64,000 nt of DNA, from assembly GCA_958296385.1 (NCBI GenBank), contig OY282494.1, positions 1,595,416 to 1,659,415 on the forward strand. The letters are read 5' to 3'. Shown in pieces: positions 17,091-25,636 of this stretch (the first letter of the stretch is position 1; each line of letters starts with the position of its first letter). The position numbers were made by a program, and so were the translations under genes. Origin of the DNA: an uncultured Dehalococcoidia bacterium (GTDB lineage Bacteria; Chloroflexota; Dehalococcoidia; Lucifugimonadales; UBA3495). The notes under the pieces were generated by a model. The model ran no database searches and was not told the DNA's origin. It saw nothing but the letters and a program-made list of their open reading frames with translations.

Positions 17091-18329
17091 ATGGAAACGA
17101 CTACTGCAAACATCATCCGCTATCACCGCCCACAGCGGCGGATACGCTACGATATGGCGGCCATTGTGGAACCGCTGATTGACGCCCGAACCGCCGCCGG
17201 CGTGTTGCGGAAACTCCCTTATTCGCTACATTGGATTGAGGAGATACAGGAGGAGCAGCTGCGGCTGGAGGCGGCCGGCACGTCGCGCATCGAAGGCGCT
17301 GAATTCACGCAGCGCGAACAGGATGAGGCCCTGGCCCCGGACGCCGCCGCACGCACCGATTTAACCCATTCGCAGCGGCAACTCCGCGCGGCCAATGCTG
17401 CCTATCGCTGGCTGCGCGCACAGCCGGCCAGCCGTCCGGTTACCGCTGAGTTCATCCTTGACATCCACCGTCGCATCGTAGCCGGCTGTGATGACGACCA
17501 CTGCGAACCGGGAGCGCTGCGGCCCGATGGCTGGAACGTTACTTTTGGGACGCCACGGTGCCGGGGCACGGCGGGCGGCGTTGAATGTCAGGATGCTTTT
17601 GCCGCTCTCCGTGACGCTATCGCCGGGGAGTTCCGGCAGCATGACGGTATTATCGGGGCAATTGCCGCTCACTATCACATTGGGGCGATGCACCCCTTTG
17701 GCGACGGCAACGGACGTACTGCCCGCGCTCTGGAAGCCTTTATGCTGAGGCGGGCGGGCGTCAGCGACCTTGTCATGGTCAGCCTGTCCAACTACTACTA
17801 CGAGCATAAAAACGAGTACTTGGCGGCATTATCCGAATCACGGCAGCGCGGCCACGACCTTACCCCGCTACTCCGGTTCGCACTGCCGGCGGTGACGGCA
17901 AGCTGCAATGCAGTCATAGACACCATCGTTGTCAACAATAAGCGGATACTGTTTCGAGAATTCGCCCGGTCGCTTTTCGGGCAACTGCGCAGCCCCCGCC
18001 GCCGCGTTCTGCCCGAACGCCAACTGCAAATCCTCGAAGTGCTGCTGCGCGACGGCCCAACAGATCCGCTGAGATTGTTAGAGCTAGTCGGACGGCACTA
18101 CGCAAACCTCAAGTTCCCCGCGCGGGCGCAAGTGAGGGACATCACTAAGTTGCTTGATCTGGGGGCCATCGTACCTGGCGGTGAGCAGTGGAGCATCAAT
18201 CTGGACTGGCCGCAGCAGTTTTCCCAATCGGAATTGCTGGAAAGATACGAACGCCTGCCCTCGGCGGCATCATCAAGCCACCCCGCAATGGCAGAACTAA
18301 CCCAACTGCTGAACCGGCGGCGCAGTTGA
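17091..18329 (+). CDS. fic: Fic-family protein (AMPylase-like) with inhibitory motif
   Basis: A 412-residue Fic protein. The catalytic loop HPFGDGNGRTAR is complete (about 201-212). An N-terminal TSRIEG (about 64-69) matches the (S/T)xxxE(G/N) inhibitory helix of class II Fic enzymes, so it is probably self-inhibited. A C-terminal winged-helix-like region (about 300-370) follows. By family it transfers AMP or a related group to a protein hydroxyl. A TATAAA lies at 17060-17065, and the ATG follows GAAGTGAG. It converges with the DUF1828-like gene. Confidence 0.88.
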   Translation: METTTANIIRYHRPQRRIRYDMAAIVEPLIDARTAAGVLRKLPYSLHWIEEIQEEQLRLEAAGTSRIEGAEFTQREQDEALAPDAAARTDLTHSQRQLRAANAAYRWLRAQPASRPVTAEFILDIHRRIVAGCDDDHCEPGALRPDGWNVTFGTPRCRGTAGGVECQDAFAALRDAIAGEFRQHDGIIGAIAAHYHIGAMHPFGDGNGRTARALEAFMLRRAGVSDLVMVSLSNYYYEHKNEYLAALSESRQRGHDLTPLLRFALPAVTASCNAVIDTIVVNNKRILFREFARSLFGQLRSPRRRVLPERQLQILEVLLRDGPTDPLRLLELVGRHYANLKFPARAQVRDITKLLDLGAIVPGGEQWSINLDWPQQFSQSELLERYERLPSAASSSHPAMAELTQLLNRRRS

Positions 18330-18338
18330 TTGCCGCCG

Positions 18339-19157
18339 CTAACCGGCGATGGCGGCGGCCAGGCTATCCGGGTTGGACAGGCGGATTACTTCTGATACGT
18401 CGCTGAGCAGTTCAATCGGTTCGTCGTTCCAGCTTGCGTCGTTATCGTCGATGACGGAGATGGCTTTAATTGGGGTGGGATGGTTCGCTAAGGTGGGGGC
18501 CAAATCTGAAAACAGGGTGAAAGCGTGCTCGATGGCGCGCCTTTGCCGTCGGCGCTGCTGGTGTCCGGATAGGGCCAGCAATGCGACTGCTCGCTGGGGG
18601 GGTTGTACTACAAAATCCAGCTGCCATTTGAGATTCCGCCGGCCCGGCAAGGTGGCTTTGCGTTTGTAGGGCCAGCCGTGTTTTTTGATGACGGCGGTAA
18701 TCCGGTCGGCAGTGTTTGGGTTCGGAGAACTTTCGGCGGGGGCCGGCGCCGGTTGCTGGCCGACGTCAAGGGTGTGGCTTACCGTCGTAATCGCCTGGGC
18801 CAGCCGTATTACGGCGTCGGCCAAACCGCCATCGGTAACGCGGGCCAGTATTGCTACGTCAAGACGCTCAACGCCGTAGGCGGCGCAGGCCGCATCGTAG
18901 GCTGCGTTTTGTTTGGCGGTCAGGCGGTCATACGCGCCGTTGACGAAAAGCCAGCCGTAGGTATCGCCCAAGTCCGATACTACCTGACCCCAGGGCGTGT
19001 CGCGCCAGTACACGTCAATCTGATGGCCGTCCGGCATGAGGAAGGGCGTCTGAATTTGCACCCGCTCACCTGCGGCTACGCATTCAAACAGTGCGCCAAG
19101 CTGCGAATGCAGGGATTGACAGATTTCGGTGGTCAGATCTGCTGCGATGGTGGCCAT
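18339..19157 (-). CDS. DUF1828/DUF1829-like protein
   Basis: A 272-residue protein. TPFLMPDGHQIDVYWRDTPWGQVVSDLGDTYGWLF is the conserved DUF1828-type opening (about 38-70), here cited by its key positions PDG, IDVY and SDLG. The C-terminal half resembles DUF1829 (KWQLDFVV, then a hydrophobic LLALSG strand). Function is unknown; such genes often sit in defence or toxin-antitoxin-like islands. The ATG at 19157 overlaps the end of the upstream partner by 25 bp, indicating translational coupling. Confidence 0.6.
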   Translation of the reverse strand: MATIAADLTTEICQSLHSQLGALFECVAAGERVQIQTPFLMPDGHQIDVYWRDTPWGQVVSDLGDTYGWLFVNGAYDRLTAKQNAAYDAACAAYGVERLDVAILARVTDGGLADAVIRLAQAITTVSHTLDVGQQPAPAPAESSPNPNTADRITAVIKKHGWPYKRKATLPGRRNLKWQLDFVVQPPQRAVALLALSGHQQRRRQRRAIEHAFTLFSDLAPTLANHPTPIKAISVIDDNDASWNDEPIELLSDVSEVIRLSNPDSLAAAIAG

Positions 19158-19576
19158 GGCTGCCTCGCCGGATTGCGGAAATTTCCAGTGTGCGTTAGCC
19201 TCGTCCGGGAACAAAATTCCATCCATACTGTTGCCGGGTCGCCAACCAAATGTGCGATGCTATCCGGCAACGGCGTGACTTGTTCGTCTCCCTTTATCCC
19301 AATATGCTGGTGAAAACGCATCCTATTATGCGACACGCCGAGGCAAAATCCGTATATTCTATCGATACCTGGAACGAAATACGCTATAGTGATCTTAGGC
19401 CTCCGCGCATTGAACCAAATCTTTAGCCCTATTTCCAGGTTATCACTGCGGCTATGGCGGATGGTCTGACGAAATCCGAACGACCCTGCTCGTCCTCCCA
19501 TCGGCTCCAATTCGATGTTGCCAATTATAGACTTGCCAGAGTCGGCAAGAAACGCGTTGATTTCATCCGTTGTCAT
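19133..19576 (-). CDS. Hypothetical protein, upstream partner of DUF1828-like gene
   Basis: A 147-residue protein starting MTTDEINAFLADSGK. I do not recognise the family with confidence. The middle has alternating beta-like stretches (ITIAYFVPGIDRIYGFCLGVSHN) and a short C-terminal basic tail. It overlaps the DUF1828-like gene by 25 bp on the same strand, so the pair is likely one functional unit, perhaps toxin-antitoxin-like. The start is chosen from where sense-like sequence begins; no strong RBS is visible. Confidence 0.5.
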   Translation of the reverse strand: MTTDEINAFLADSGKSIIGNIELEPMGGRAGSFGFRQTIRHSRSDNLEIGLKIWFNARRPKITIAYFVPGIDRIYGFCLGVSHNRMRFHQHIGIKGDEQVTPLPDSIAHLVGDPATVWMEFCSRTRLTHTGNFRNPARQPWPPSQQI

Positions 19577-19665
19577 GATAAGCGGGGACAGCAAGGCCGC
19601 TATTTGCGTGCAGGTACTGGCACCTTGCTTGCCATAATAGCATATCCGGTCAATCGCAGCCCGCC

Positions 19666-19716
19666 CAATTTGACCGCCTCCCGGCTGCCGTCTATAATGC
19701 CGGCTTGAATTGGCCG
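19666..19716 (+). promoter_or_regulatory. Promoter of PLD nuclease gene (left copy of 51-bp repeat)
   Basis: TTGACC at 19670-19675 and a perfect TATAAT at 19693-19698 are 17 bp apart. The whole 51-bp block recurs, with 5 mismatches, at 20979-21029 in front of the dehydrogenase genes. Confidence 0.7.
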
Positions 19717-19771
19717 CCCTGCTGGATGACCTGTGCATCCGCTGCAAGAGGCTGAATCGGAGGGTGATGGT

Positions 19772-20938
19772 ATGAGTATACGGCTGGTTGACGTGGGGTG
19801 GGGGCGGGAGTTTGCTGATGCTGTTGGGGCTGGTTCGGGGGAGCTTTGCATTATTTGTCCGTTTATTAAGGCGGGCGCTGTTGAGTCGTTGTTAGCTGGG
19901 CGCAGTGGCGGTGTTCGGGTTATTACCCGGTTTAGCCTTGCCGATTTTGCGGCTTGCGTTAGTGATGTTGCGGCTTTGCGTCGGCTGCTTGACGCCGGGG
20001 CTGCGGTGCGGGGCGTTAGGAATTTGCACGCCAAGCTTTATATTTTTGGGGAACGCCGGGCGATTATCACTTCGGCAAATCTTACTCAGGCAGGCCTGCG
20101 CTCTAACCATGAGTTTGGCGTGGTTGCGGATGGCGTGGAGGCTGTAGCTGAGTGCCGGCAGTATTTTGACAGTCTGTGGGAACGCGCCGGTGCAGACCTT
20201 TCGCTGGAACAGGTTGCTGAGTGGGACGGTATCGTTGCCGGTTATCAGTTAGCGGGCGGGCGGGCCAGTCAGGCATCGCAGCTGAAAGATTTTGGGGCGG
20301 ATGTTGGCATTGACTACGCGACGCCTGCTCTGCCGGCAATGGCGGTATCCGAGGCATCTCAGGCTTTCGTAAAGCTTATGGGCACGGGCAATAATCGCAT
20401 CGCGCTGTGCGTCCCCACCATTGCGGAGGTCGGAGGCGGCGGTGTACATTGGGCCGTCACCTACTCCAGTTCCAGGCGGCCTAGACGCGTAGAAAACGGC
20501 GACGTCATTTTCATAAGTCGCTTTACCAGCAACCCCAACGACATCCGCATTTTTGGACGTGCCATCGGTATGAAGTATGATCCGAAAAGGGACTATGCCA
20601 CGCCCGCGGATATTGAGAAGCGGGATTGGAAAGAGCACTGGCCGTACTATATCAGGCTGCATAATGCCGAGTTTGTAGCCGGTACGATGCAGAACGGCAT
20701 ATCTCTGAACGAATTGATGGTCGAGCTCAAGGCGAATGCTTTTGCGTCAACGCAACGTAACGCGGAACGGGGCAACGGCAATATCGATCCGAAACGTTCT
20801 TATAATCAACAGGCTGATATTAAGCTTTCCGCTGACGGCTTTCGATGGCTTAACGAGCGGCTGCAAGCGGCGTTTGCGATGCACGGCATGGTGCCGCAGC
20901 GCGAGCTTGACCGGCTGGACTGGCCGGATTCTCCGTAA
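19772..20938 (+). CDS. PLD-superfamily nuclease, possible C-terminal EVE-like domain
   Basis: A 388-residue protein. The N-terminal domain has one phospholipase D motif: NLHAKLYIFG with HxK, then ITSANLTQAGLRSNHEFGV, which is typical of dimeric PLD-type nucleases such as BfiI-like restriction enzymes. The C-terminal region (about 230-330; GDVIFISRFTSNPNDIRIFGRAIG, then W..YYIRLHNAEFV) looks like a beta-rich PUA/EVE-type reader, which would suggest modification-dependent DNA cleavage. That part is inference. GGAGG precedes the ATG at 19772. The wobble bases are T-rich, unlike the neighbours, which suggests transfer. It is flanked by near-identical 51-bp promoter repeats. Confidence 0.7.
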   Translation: MSIRLVDVGWGREFADAVGAGSGELCIICPFIKAGAVESLLAGRSGGVRVITRFSLADFAACVSDVAALRRLLDAGAAVRGVRNLHAKLYIFGERRAIITSANLTQAGLRSNHEFGVVADGVEAVAECRQYFDSLWERAGADLSLEQVAEWDGIVAGYQLAGGRASQASQLKDFGADVGIDYATPALPAMAVSEASQAFVKLMGTGNNRIALCVPTIAEVGGGGVHWAVTYSSSRRPRRVENGDVIFISRFTSNPNDIRIFGRAIGMKYDPKRDYATPADIEKRDWKEHWPYYIRLHNAEFVAGTMQNGISLNELMVELKANAFASTQRNAERGNGNIDPKRSYNQQADIKLSADGFRWLNERLQAAFAMHGMVPQRELDRLDWPDSP

Positions 20939-20978
20939 TCCTTGCGCCGGGCAGCAGCACGGGTTGGGGGCGCAGCCC

Positions 20979-21029
20979 CAATTTGACCGGCCCCCGGCTG
21001 CCGTCTATACTGCCGGCCTAAATTGGCCG
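20979..21029 (+). promoter_or_regulatory. Promoter of molybdenum hydroxylase operon (right copy of 51-bp repeat)
   Basis: TTGACC at 20983-20988 and TATACT at 21006-21011 are spaced 17 bp. The block matches 46 of 51 positions of the promoter before the PLD gene. An AATTGGCC element follows the -10 in both copies. Confidence 0.7.
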
Positions 21030-21143
21030 GCTGTTGAACGGCCGGTTCTACTGCGTTGACTTACCATTGCCGCTGCCGGCTTTGGGCCGGCGCTCCGGCT
21101 ACCGGCGTTCCCGATTCCGTTTCCGATTTGAGGAGGTGCTGTT

Positions 21144-21623
21144 TTGCCCAATAAAGTTCCGATTACGATTACCGTGAATGGGCGGGCTCGTTCCGCTGAG
21201 GTGGAGCCGCGCACTTTGCTGGTGCATTTTTTGCGGGAATCGCTCAACCTTACCGGCACCAAGATTGGCTGCGATACCAGCCAGTGCGGGGCCTGCGTGG
21301 TCAAGATGGACGGCGTTACGGTGAAGTCGTGCACGGCTTTTGCGGTGCAGGCGGACGGGGCCGACGTTACTACTATTGAGGGGCTGGCCCAGGATGGGAA
21401 CCTTACTGCGGTGCAGGAGGCTTTCTGGAACAATCACGGCTTGCAGTGCGGTTACTGCACGGCCGGCATGATTATGACGGTTACCGAGATTCTGGAGCGC
21501 AACGCCAATCCGTCGGCGGAGGAGGTGCGGGCCGGTTTGGAGGGCAATATGTGCCGCTGCACCGGCTACGCCAACATCGTCAAGGCCGCTCTGGCCGCCG
21601 CTGCCGTCCAGCAAGGAGGCTGA
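21144..21623 (+). CDS. coxS: Molybdenum hydroxylase small subunit, 2x[2Fe-2S]
   Basis: A 159-residue iron-sulfur subunit. The plant-type ferredoxin cluster ligands are in [15 protein letters not shown] with a later Cys, and the second cluster ligands in [10 protein letters not shown] and CRCTGYANI. It passes electrons from the molybdopterin subunit to the FAD subunit. The start is TTG at 21144 with AGGAGG 7 bp before it. It is first of three genes; the large subunit begins 4 bp downstream. Confidence 0.93.
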   Translation: MPNKVPITITVNGRARSAEVEPRTLLVHFLRESLNLTGTKIGCDTSQCGACVVKMDGVTVKSCTAFAVQADGADVTTIEGLAQDGNLTAVQEAFWNNHGLQCGYCTAGMIMTVTEILERNANPSAEEVRAGLEGNMCRCTGYANIVKAALAAAAVQQGG

Positions 21624-21627
21624 CACT

Positions 21628-24048
21628 ATGACTACCCGCATTTTTGGCTCCGGTATTCGCCGGCGGGAAGACCCGCGCCTGATTACCGGGCAGGCCGCCT
21701 ATACCGACGACATCAAGCTGACCGGGATGGTGCACGCGGCCATCCTGCGCAGCCCGCACGCGCACGCGCGCATCACCGGCATTGACACGGCGGCGGCGCA
21801 AAGCGCGCCCGGCGTGCTGGCCGTGTACACCGGCGCCGACACCGCCGCCGTCCTCAATCCCATCCCCTGCGCCTGGGCGATTCCCGACTCCGACCTGAAG
21901 GCCGTTGCCTATCCCGCCATCGCCCTTGACGTGGTTCGCTACGTGGGGGACGCGGTGGCGGTGGTGGTTGCGGAGAACCGCTACCAGGCGGAGGACGCGC
22001 TGGAGCTGATTGAGGTTGGCTACCAGCCGCTGCCGGCCATCATCAATCCGGAGGATGCGCTGGGGGACGGCGCGCCGCAGCTGCACGAGGACGCGCCGGG
22101 CAACCAGGCGTTCCACTGGGTGGCGGCCGGCGGCGATACCGACGCCGCTTTTGCCGAGGCTGCGGTTACCGTCTCCGAGACTATCCGACAGCAAAAGCTC
22201 ATCCCGACGCCGATGGAAACCCGTTCGGCGATTGCGTCTTACTCGTCGGCGATGGGCGAGCTGACAATCTGGAATACTACGCAAAATCCGCACATCGCCC
22301 GGTTTGTGACCTGCCTGGTTACGGGGATTGGCGAGCATAAAATTCGCGTCATCGCGCCCGAAGTGGGCGGCGGGTTTGGCGCCAAGATTGCCGTCTATCC
22401 CTGGGAGATGATTGCGGCGTTCTGCTCGATGCAGCTGGGCGTGCCGGTGAAGTGGACGGAAACGCGCACCGAGAATTACATCGCCACTACGCACGGGCGC
22501 GACCACGTGGAGTACGTGGAGATGGCGGCCAACGCCGACGGCAAGGTTACCGCCGTGCGCAGCGTGGTTTATGCGGGGATGGGCGCCTATCTGTCCACCG
22601 CAGCGCCGGGGATACCGACGATTTTGCACGGGCTGATGTACTCCGGGCCCTACGACATCGCGCACATCAAGGCCGACGTGTACGGCGTCTTTACCAACTC
22701 CACGCCAGTTGAGGCGTATCGCGGCGCCGGGCGTCCGGAGGCGACGTTCCTGCTGGAGCGGCTGATGGACAAGGTGGCCGACGCGGTGGGCATTGACACG
22801 GTGGAGGTGCGGCGGCGCAATCTGATTGAACCCTTTGACAACAACCGGGACGTTGCCATCGGTATTACCTACGACAGCGGCAATTACTCCGCTGCGCTGG
22901 ACCAGCTGCTGGGCCACATCGGGTACGACGGGTTCCGTCACGACCAGGGCCACGAGCGGGAGCATGGCACTTTCCGGGGCATTGGCGTGGCGTGCTACTG
23001 CGAGATTTGCGGGCTGGGGCCGTCGCAGGTGGCTGGCGCCGTCGGCTTTGGCGGCGGGCTGTGGGAATCGGCAACCGTCCGCATCTACGCCACCGGCAAG
23101 GTCAACGTGTTCATCGGCACGTCGCCGCACGGACAGGGCGAGGAAACTACTTTTGCCCAGATTGTCGCCGACGAAATCGGGGTGGACGTTGACGACGTGG
23201 AGGTTATTCACGGCGACACCGACATCACGCCGATGGGGTGGGGGACTTACGGCAGCCGGACTACGGTAGTTGGCGGCGCGGCGGTGGCGCTGACGATGCG
23301 CAAGCTGCGGGACAAGGCCAAGGTCATCGCCGCGCATCTGCTGGAGGCGGACGAGGCGGACATTGAGTACGCCGACGGGCAGTTCTTTGTGCGGGGCGCG
23401 CCGGACCGGGCGCAGTCCATCCAGGACGTGGCGTTGCAGGCCAACGTCGCCTGGAACCTGCCGGCCGGCATTGAGCCGGGGATGGAGGCCAGCACTTACT
23501 ACGACCCGCCCAACTTCAGCTATCCGTTTGGCGCCCACGCCGCCATCGTGAGCGTGGACCCGGACAACGGGCATATCACGCTGGACCGCTACGTTGCGGT
23601 TGACGACTGCGGGCCGCAAATCAACCCGATGATAGTTGAGGGGCAGGTGCACGGCGGCGTGGTGCAGGGCGCCGGGCAGGCGCTCTGGGAGGGCGCCGTG
23701 TATGACGACAACGGGCAGCTGCTCACCGGCTCGATGATGGACTACGCCATTCCCCGGGCTAACCTGGTGCCGGACATTGAAGTCCATTCCACCGTAACGC
23801 CGTCGCCGCACAACCCGCTGGGGGTGAAAGGCATTGGCGAAACCGGCACCATCGCATCTACCGCCGCCATCTACAGCGCGGTGATGGACGCGCTCAAGCC
23901 GCTGGGCGTTACGCAGCTGGATATGCCGCTGACTCCGGAGCGGGTCTGGCGGGCGATTCAGGAAAGCGGCCACGGCAACGGGCACCGGCACGGACATGGC
24001 CATGGCCACGGGAATGGACACGACCACGGACACGGGCATAACCACTAG
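21628..24048 (+). CDS. coxL: Molybdenum hydroxylase large subunit (form II CO dehydrogenase-like) with His-rich tail
   Basis: An 806-residue molybdopterin-cytosine-dinucleotide subunit of the xanthine oxidase family. EVGGGFGAKI, TSPHGQGEETTF and the catalytic Glu in GIGETG are present. The active-site loop reads AYRGAGR, the form II signature, not the AYxCSFR loop of true CO dehydrogenases, so CO oxidation is not assured; a purine, aldehyde or heterocycle substrate is as likely. Residues about 782-806 form a tail almost entirely of His and Gly with a few Asn, Asp and Arg, which is unusual for this family and could bind metal. AGGAGG precedes the ATG. Confidence 0.93.
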   Translation: MTTRIFGSGIRRREDPRLITGQAAYTDDIKLTGMVHAAILRSPHAHARITGIDTAAAQSAPGVLAVYTGADTAAVLNPIPCAWAIPDSDLKAVAYPAIALDVVRYVGDAVAVVVAENRYQAEDALELIEVGYQPLPAIINPEDALGDGAPQLHEDAPGNQAFHWVAAGGDTDAAFAEAAVTVSETIRQQKLIPTPMETRSAIASYSSAMGELTIWNTTQNPHIARFVTCLVTGIGEHKIRVIAPEVGGGFGAKIAVYPWEMIAAFCSMQLGVPVKWTETRTENYIATTHGRDHVEYVEMAANADGKVTAVRSVVYAGMGAYLSTAAPGIPTILHGLMYSGPYDIAHIKADVYGVFTNSTPVEAYRGAGRPEATFLLERLMDKVADAVGIDTVEVRRRNLIEPFDNNRDVAIGITYDSGNYSAALDQLLGHIGYDGFRHDQGHEREHGTFRGIGVACYCEICGLGPSQVAGAVGFGGGLWESATVRIYATGKVNVFIGTSPHGQGEETTFAQIVADEIGVDVDDVEVIHGDTDITPMGWGTYGSRTTVVGGAAVALTMRKLRDKAKVIAAHLLEADEADIEYADGQFFVRGAPDRAQSIQDVALQANVAWNLPAGIEPGMEASTYYDPPNFSYPFGAHAAIVSVDPDNGHITLDRYVAVDDCGPQINPMIVEGQVHGGVVQGAGQALWEGAVYDDNGQLLTGSMMDYAIPRANLVPDIEVHSTVTPSPHNPLGVKGIGETGTIASTAAIYSAVMDALKPLGVTQLDMPLTPERVWRAIQESGHGNGHRHGHGHGHGNGHDHGHGHNH

Positions 24049-24077
24049 GCGAAGCCGGACAAGGAGGACTGATTGCA

Positions 24078-24956
24078 ATGTTTGCAGCAGAGTTTGAATA
24101 CCGCAAGGCCGGCTCGATAGCGGAGGCCGTGCAGCTGCTGACCGATAACCCGGAGGCCCGGCTGCTGGCCGGGGGGCACAGCCTGATACCGCTGATGCGG
24201 TTCCGGCTGGCCCGGCCCGAACTGGTCATTGACATCGGCGGCATCGCCGGGATGCGGGGCATCAGCGTTAGCGGCGATACCATCAACATCGGCGCGCTGA
24301 CGACGCACGCCGAGATTGCCGGCTCCGCCGAGGTGCAGCAAGCCAACGGCCTGCTGGCGGAGGCGGCCAGCGGCATCGGCGATCCGGCGGTGCGGAATCG
24401 GGGCACCATCGGCGGCAACCTGGCCCACGCCGACCCGTCGTCGGACTGGGGCACGGTGCTGACGGCCCTGGGCGCTACGGTGTCGGTGCAGGGGCCAACG
24501 GGCAGCCGCACCATCGACGTGGGCAGCCTGATTGAGGACGCGTTCGTAACCGCCCTGGCCGAGAACGAGCTGATTACGACGGTGAGCGTGCCAACGCTGG
24601 CCGCCAATCAGCGGGCGGAGTACGCCAAGATGGCCCACCCGGCCAGCTTTTACTCGGTGGTCGGCGGCGCGGTGGTGGTGACGATGGACGGCAATCGCTG
24701 CACCGCCGCCTCGGTAGCGGTGGGCGGACTGACGCCGCGCCCGGTGAAAGCGTCGCTGGTAGAGGCGGCACTGTCCGGCACCACGCTAACGCAGGACAGC
24801 ATCGCCGACGCCACGGCGCGCCTCAGCGAGGATTTGGCCGCCGCCGGCGTGGACATCATCGGCGACTTGTACGCCTCAGCCAACTACCGGGCCGGCGTAG
24901 CGCCGATTGAGGTAAAACACGCCCTAATGCACGCCATCGGGCTGGCCCACCACTGA
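24078..24956 (+). CDS. coxM: Molybdenum hydroxylase FAD-binding subunit
   Basis: A 292-residue flavin subunit. The FAD-binding motifs LAGGHSLIPLMRFRLARP (about 34-51) and TIGGNLAHADPSSDW (about 110-124) are intact, followed by the CO dehydrogenase flavoprotein C-terminal domain. It accepts electrons from the [2Fe-2S] subunit and passes them on to a quinone or other acceptor. AAGGAGG lies just before the ATG. It is third of the operon, 29 bp after the large subunit. No coxD/E/F/G-type maturation genes follow. Confidence 0.92.
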   Translation: MFAAEFEYRKAGSIAEAVQLLTDNPEARLLAGGHSLIPLMRFRLARPELVIDIGGIAGMRGISVSGDTINIGALTTHAEIAGSAEVQQANGLLAEAASGIGDPAVRNRGTIGGNLAHADPSSDWGTVLTALGATVSVQGPTGSRTIDVGSLIEDAFVTALAENELITTVSVPTLAANQRAEYAKMAHPASFYSVVGGAVVVTMDGNRCTAASVAVGGLTPRPVKASLVEAALSGTTLTQDSIADATARLSEDLAAAGVDIIGDLYASANYRAGVAPIEVKHALMHAIGLAHH

Positions 24957-25636
24957 GACAGGGGCGGGCCGCCGAAGCGCTGAATCAAGAGGCCGTTGGC
25001 TGTTGCTGACGGCCTTTTGCTACTTTCGGAACGCGGCCAGCATCCGGCGGCGGCGTCTCGTTTTGGGTGGTTGGGTTATTTCATCATCCGTCCTCCTGAG
25101 CGGTTGGCTGGTATCGGGCGGGTTCGTATCGGGCGGTGGGTTCGGTTGGTTTGGTGTTGGTGTCGGAGATTCAAGTCGTTGTCAGCCCTACGGCCGGAGG
25201 TGGGTACGCAACTATTTTGGACCTTCATTTTACGTGGCCTATCCTTAATGAGAGGACAGCACGCGGGCTGAAGCTCGATACCCTGCGGAGGCAGCCCACG
25301 CCGTGTAAGCGGGGATGGGACTACCCTTGCCGATTGCGATTTTTGCTGACTGGCCGTTTTTGACTTGAATCTCCGGCGATTGTGCTAGCGGTGTGGTGTG
25401 ATGGCCCCGGTTTCCAGTGGTCGCTCTCCGGAGAGCGGGCTGAATTGGGGGTTGCTTGATTTGCCCGATGGATGTATCTTACACGAACGGGTGTACCGTT
25501 TGGCAATAGGGGGATGTCATTGATTTTTTGGATTTGGCGGGGGATTTTGACGGGGCGACGGGTGCTATGGGGGCAAGGGCGCCAAGTGTTACAATTGGCT
25601 ATCGTCAGTTTTAGCTAGATTGAGGATTTTCCCGCC
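24957..25636. other. Long gene-free region
   Basis: About 680 bp with no convincing gene. It contains a terminator (24991-25018), a G/T-rich low-complexity stretch (25070-25170) with a short direct repeat of GTATCGGGCGG, and a 16-bp perfect palindrome at 25422-25437 (CGCTCTCC / GGAGAGCG) that could be an operator. Open frames here lack RBS and domain signs. Confidence 0.5.
24991..25018 (+). terminator. Terminator after the molybdenum hydroxylase operon
   Basis: GGCCGT / ACGGCC stem with a 12-nt loop followed by TTTT, 35 bp past the FAD subunit stop. Confidence 0.6.

Noticed and set aside
21580-24078. 832-residue open frame on the minus strand opposite the molybdenum hydroxylase large subunit
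   Set aside because: High-GC antisense shadow of a well-supported gene with conserved active-site motifs; no domain seen.
25003-25248. Open frame of 81 residues in the gene-free region
   Set aside because: Gly/Val/Ser low complexity, overlaps the terminator, no RBS.
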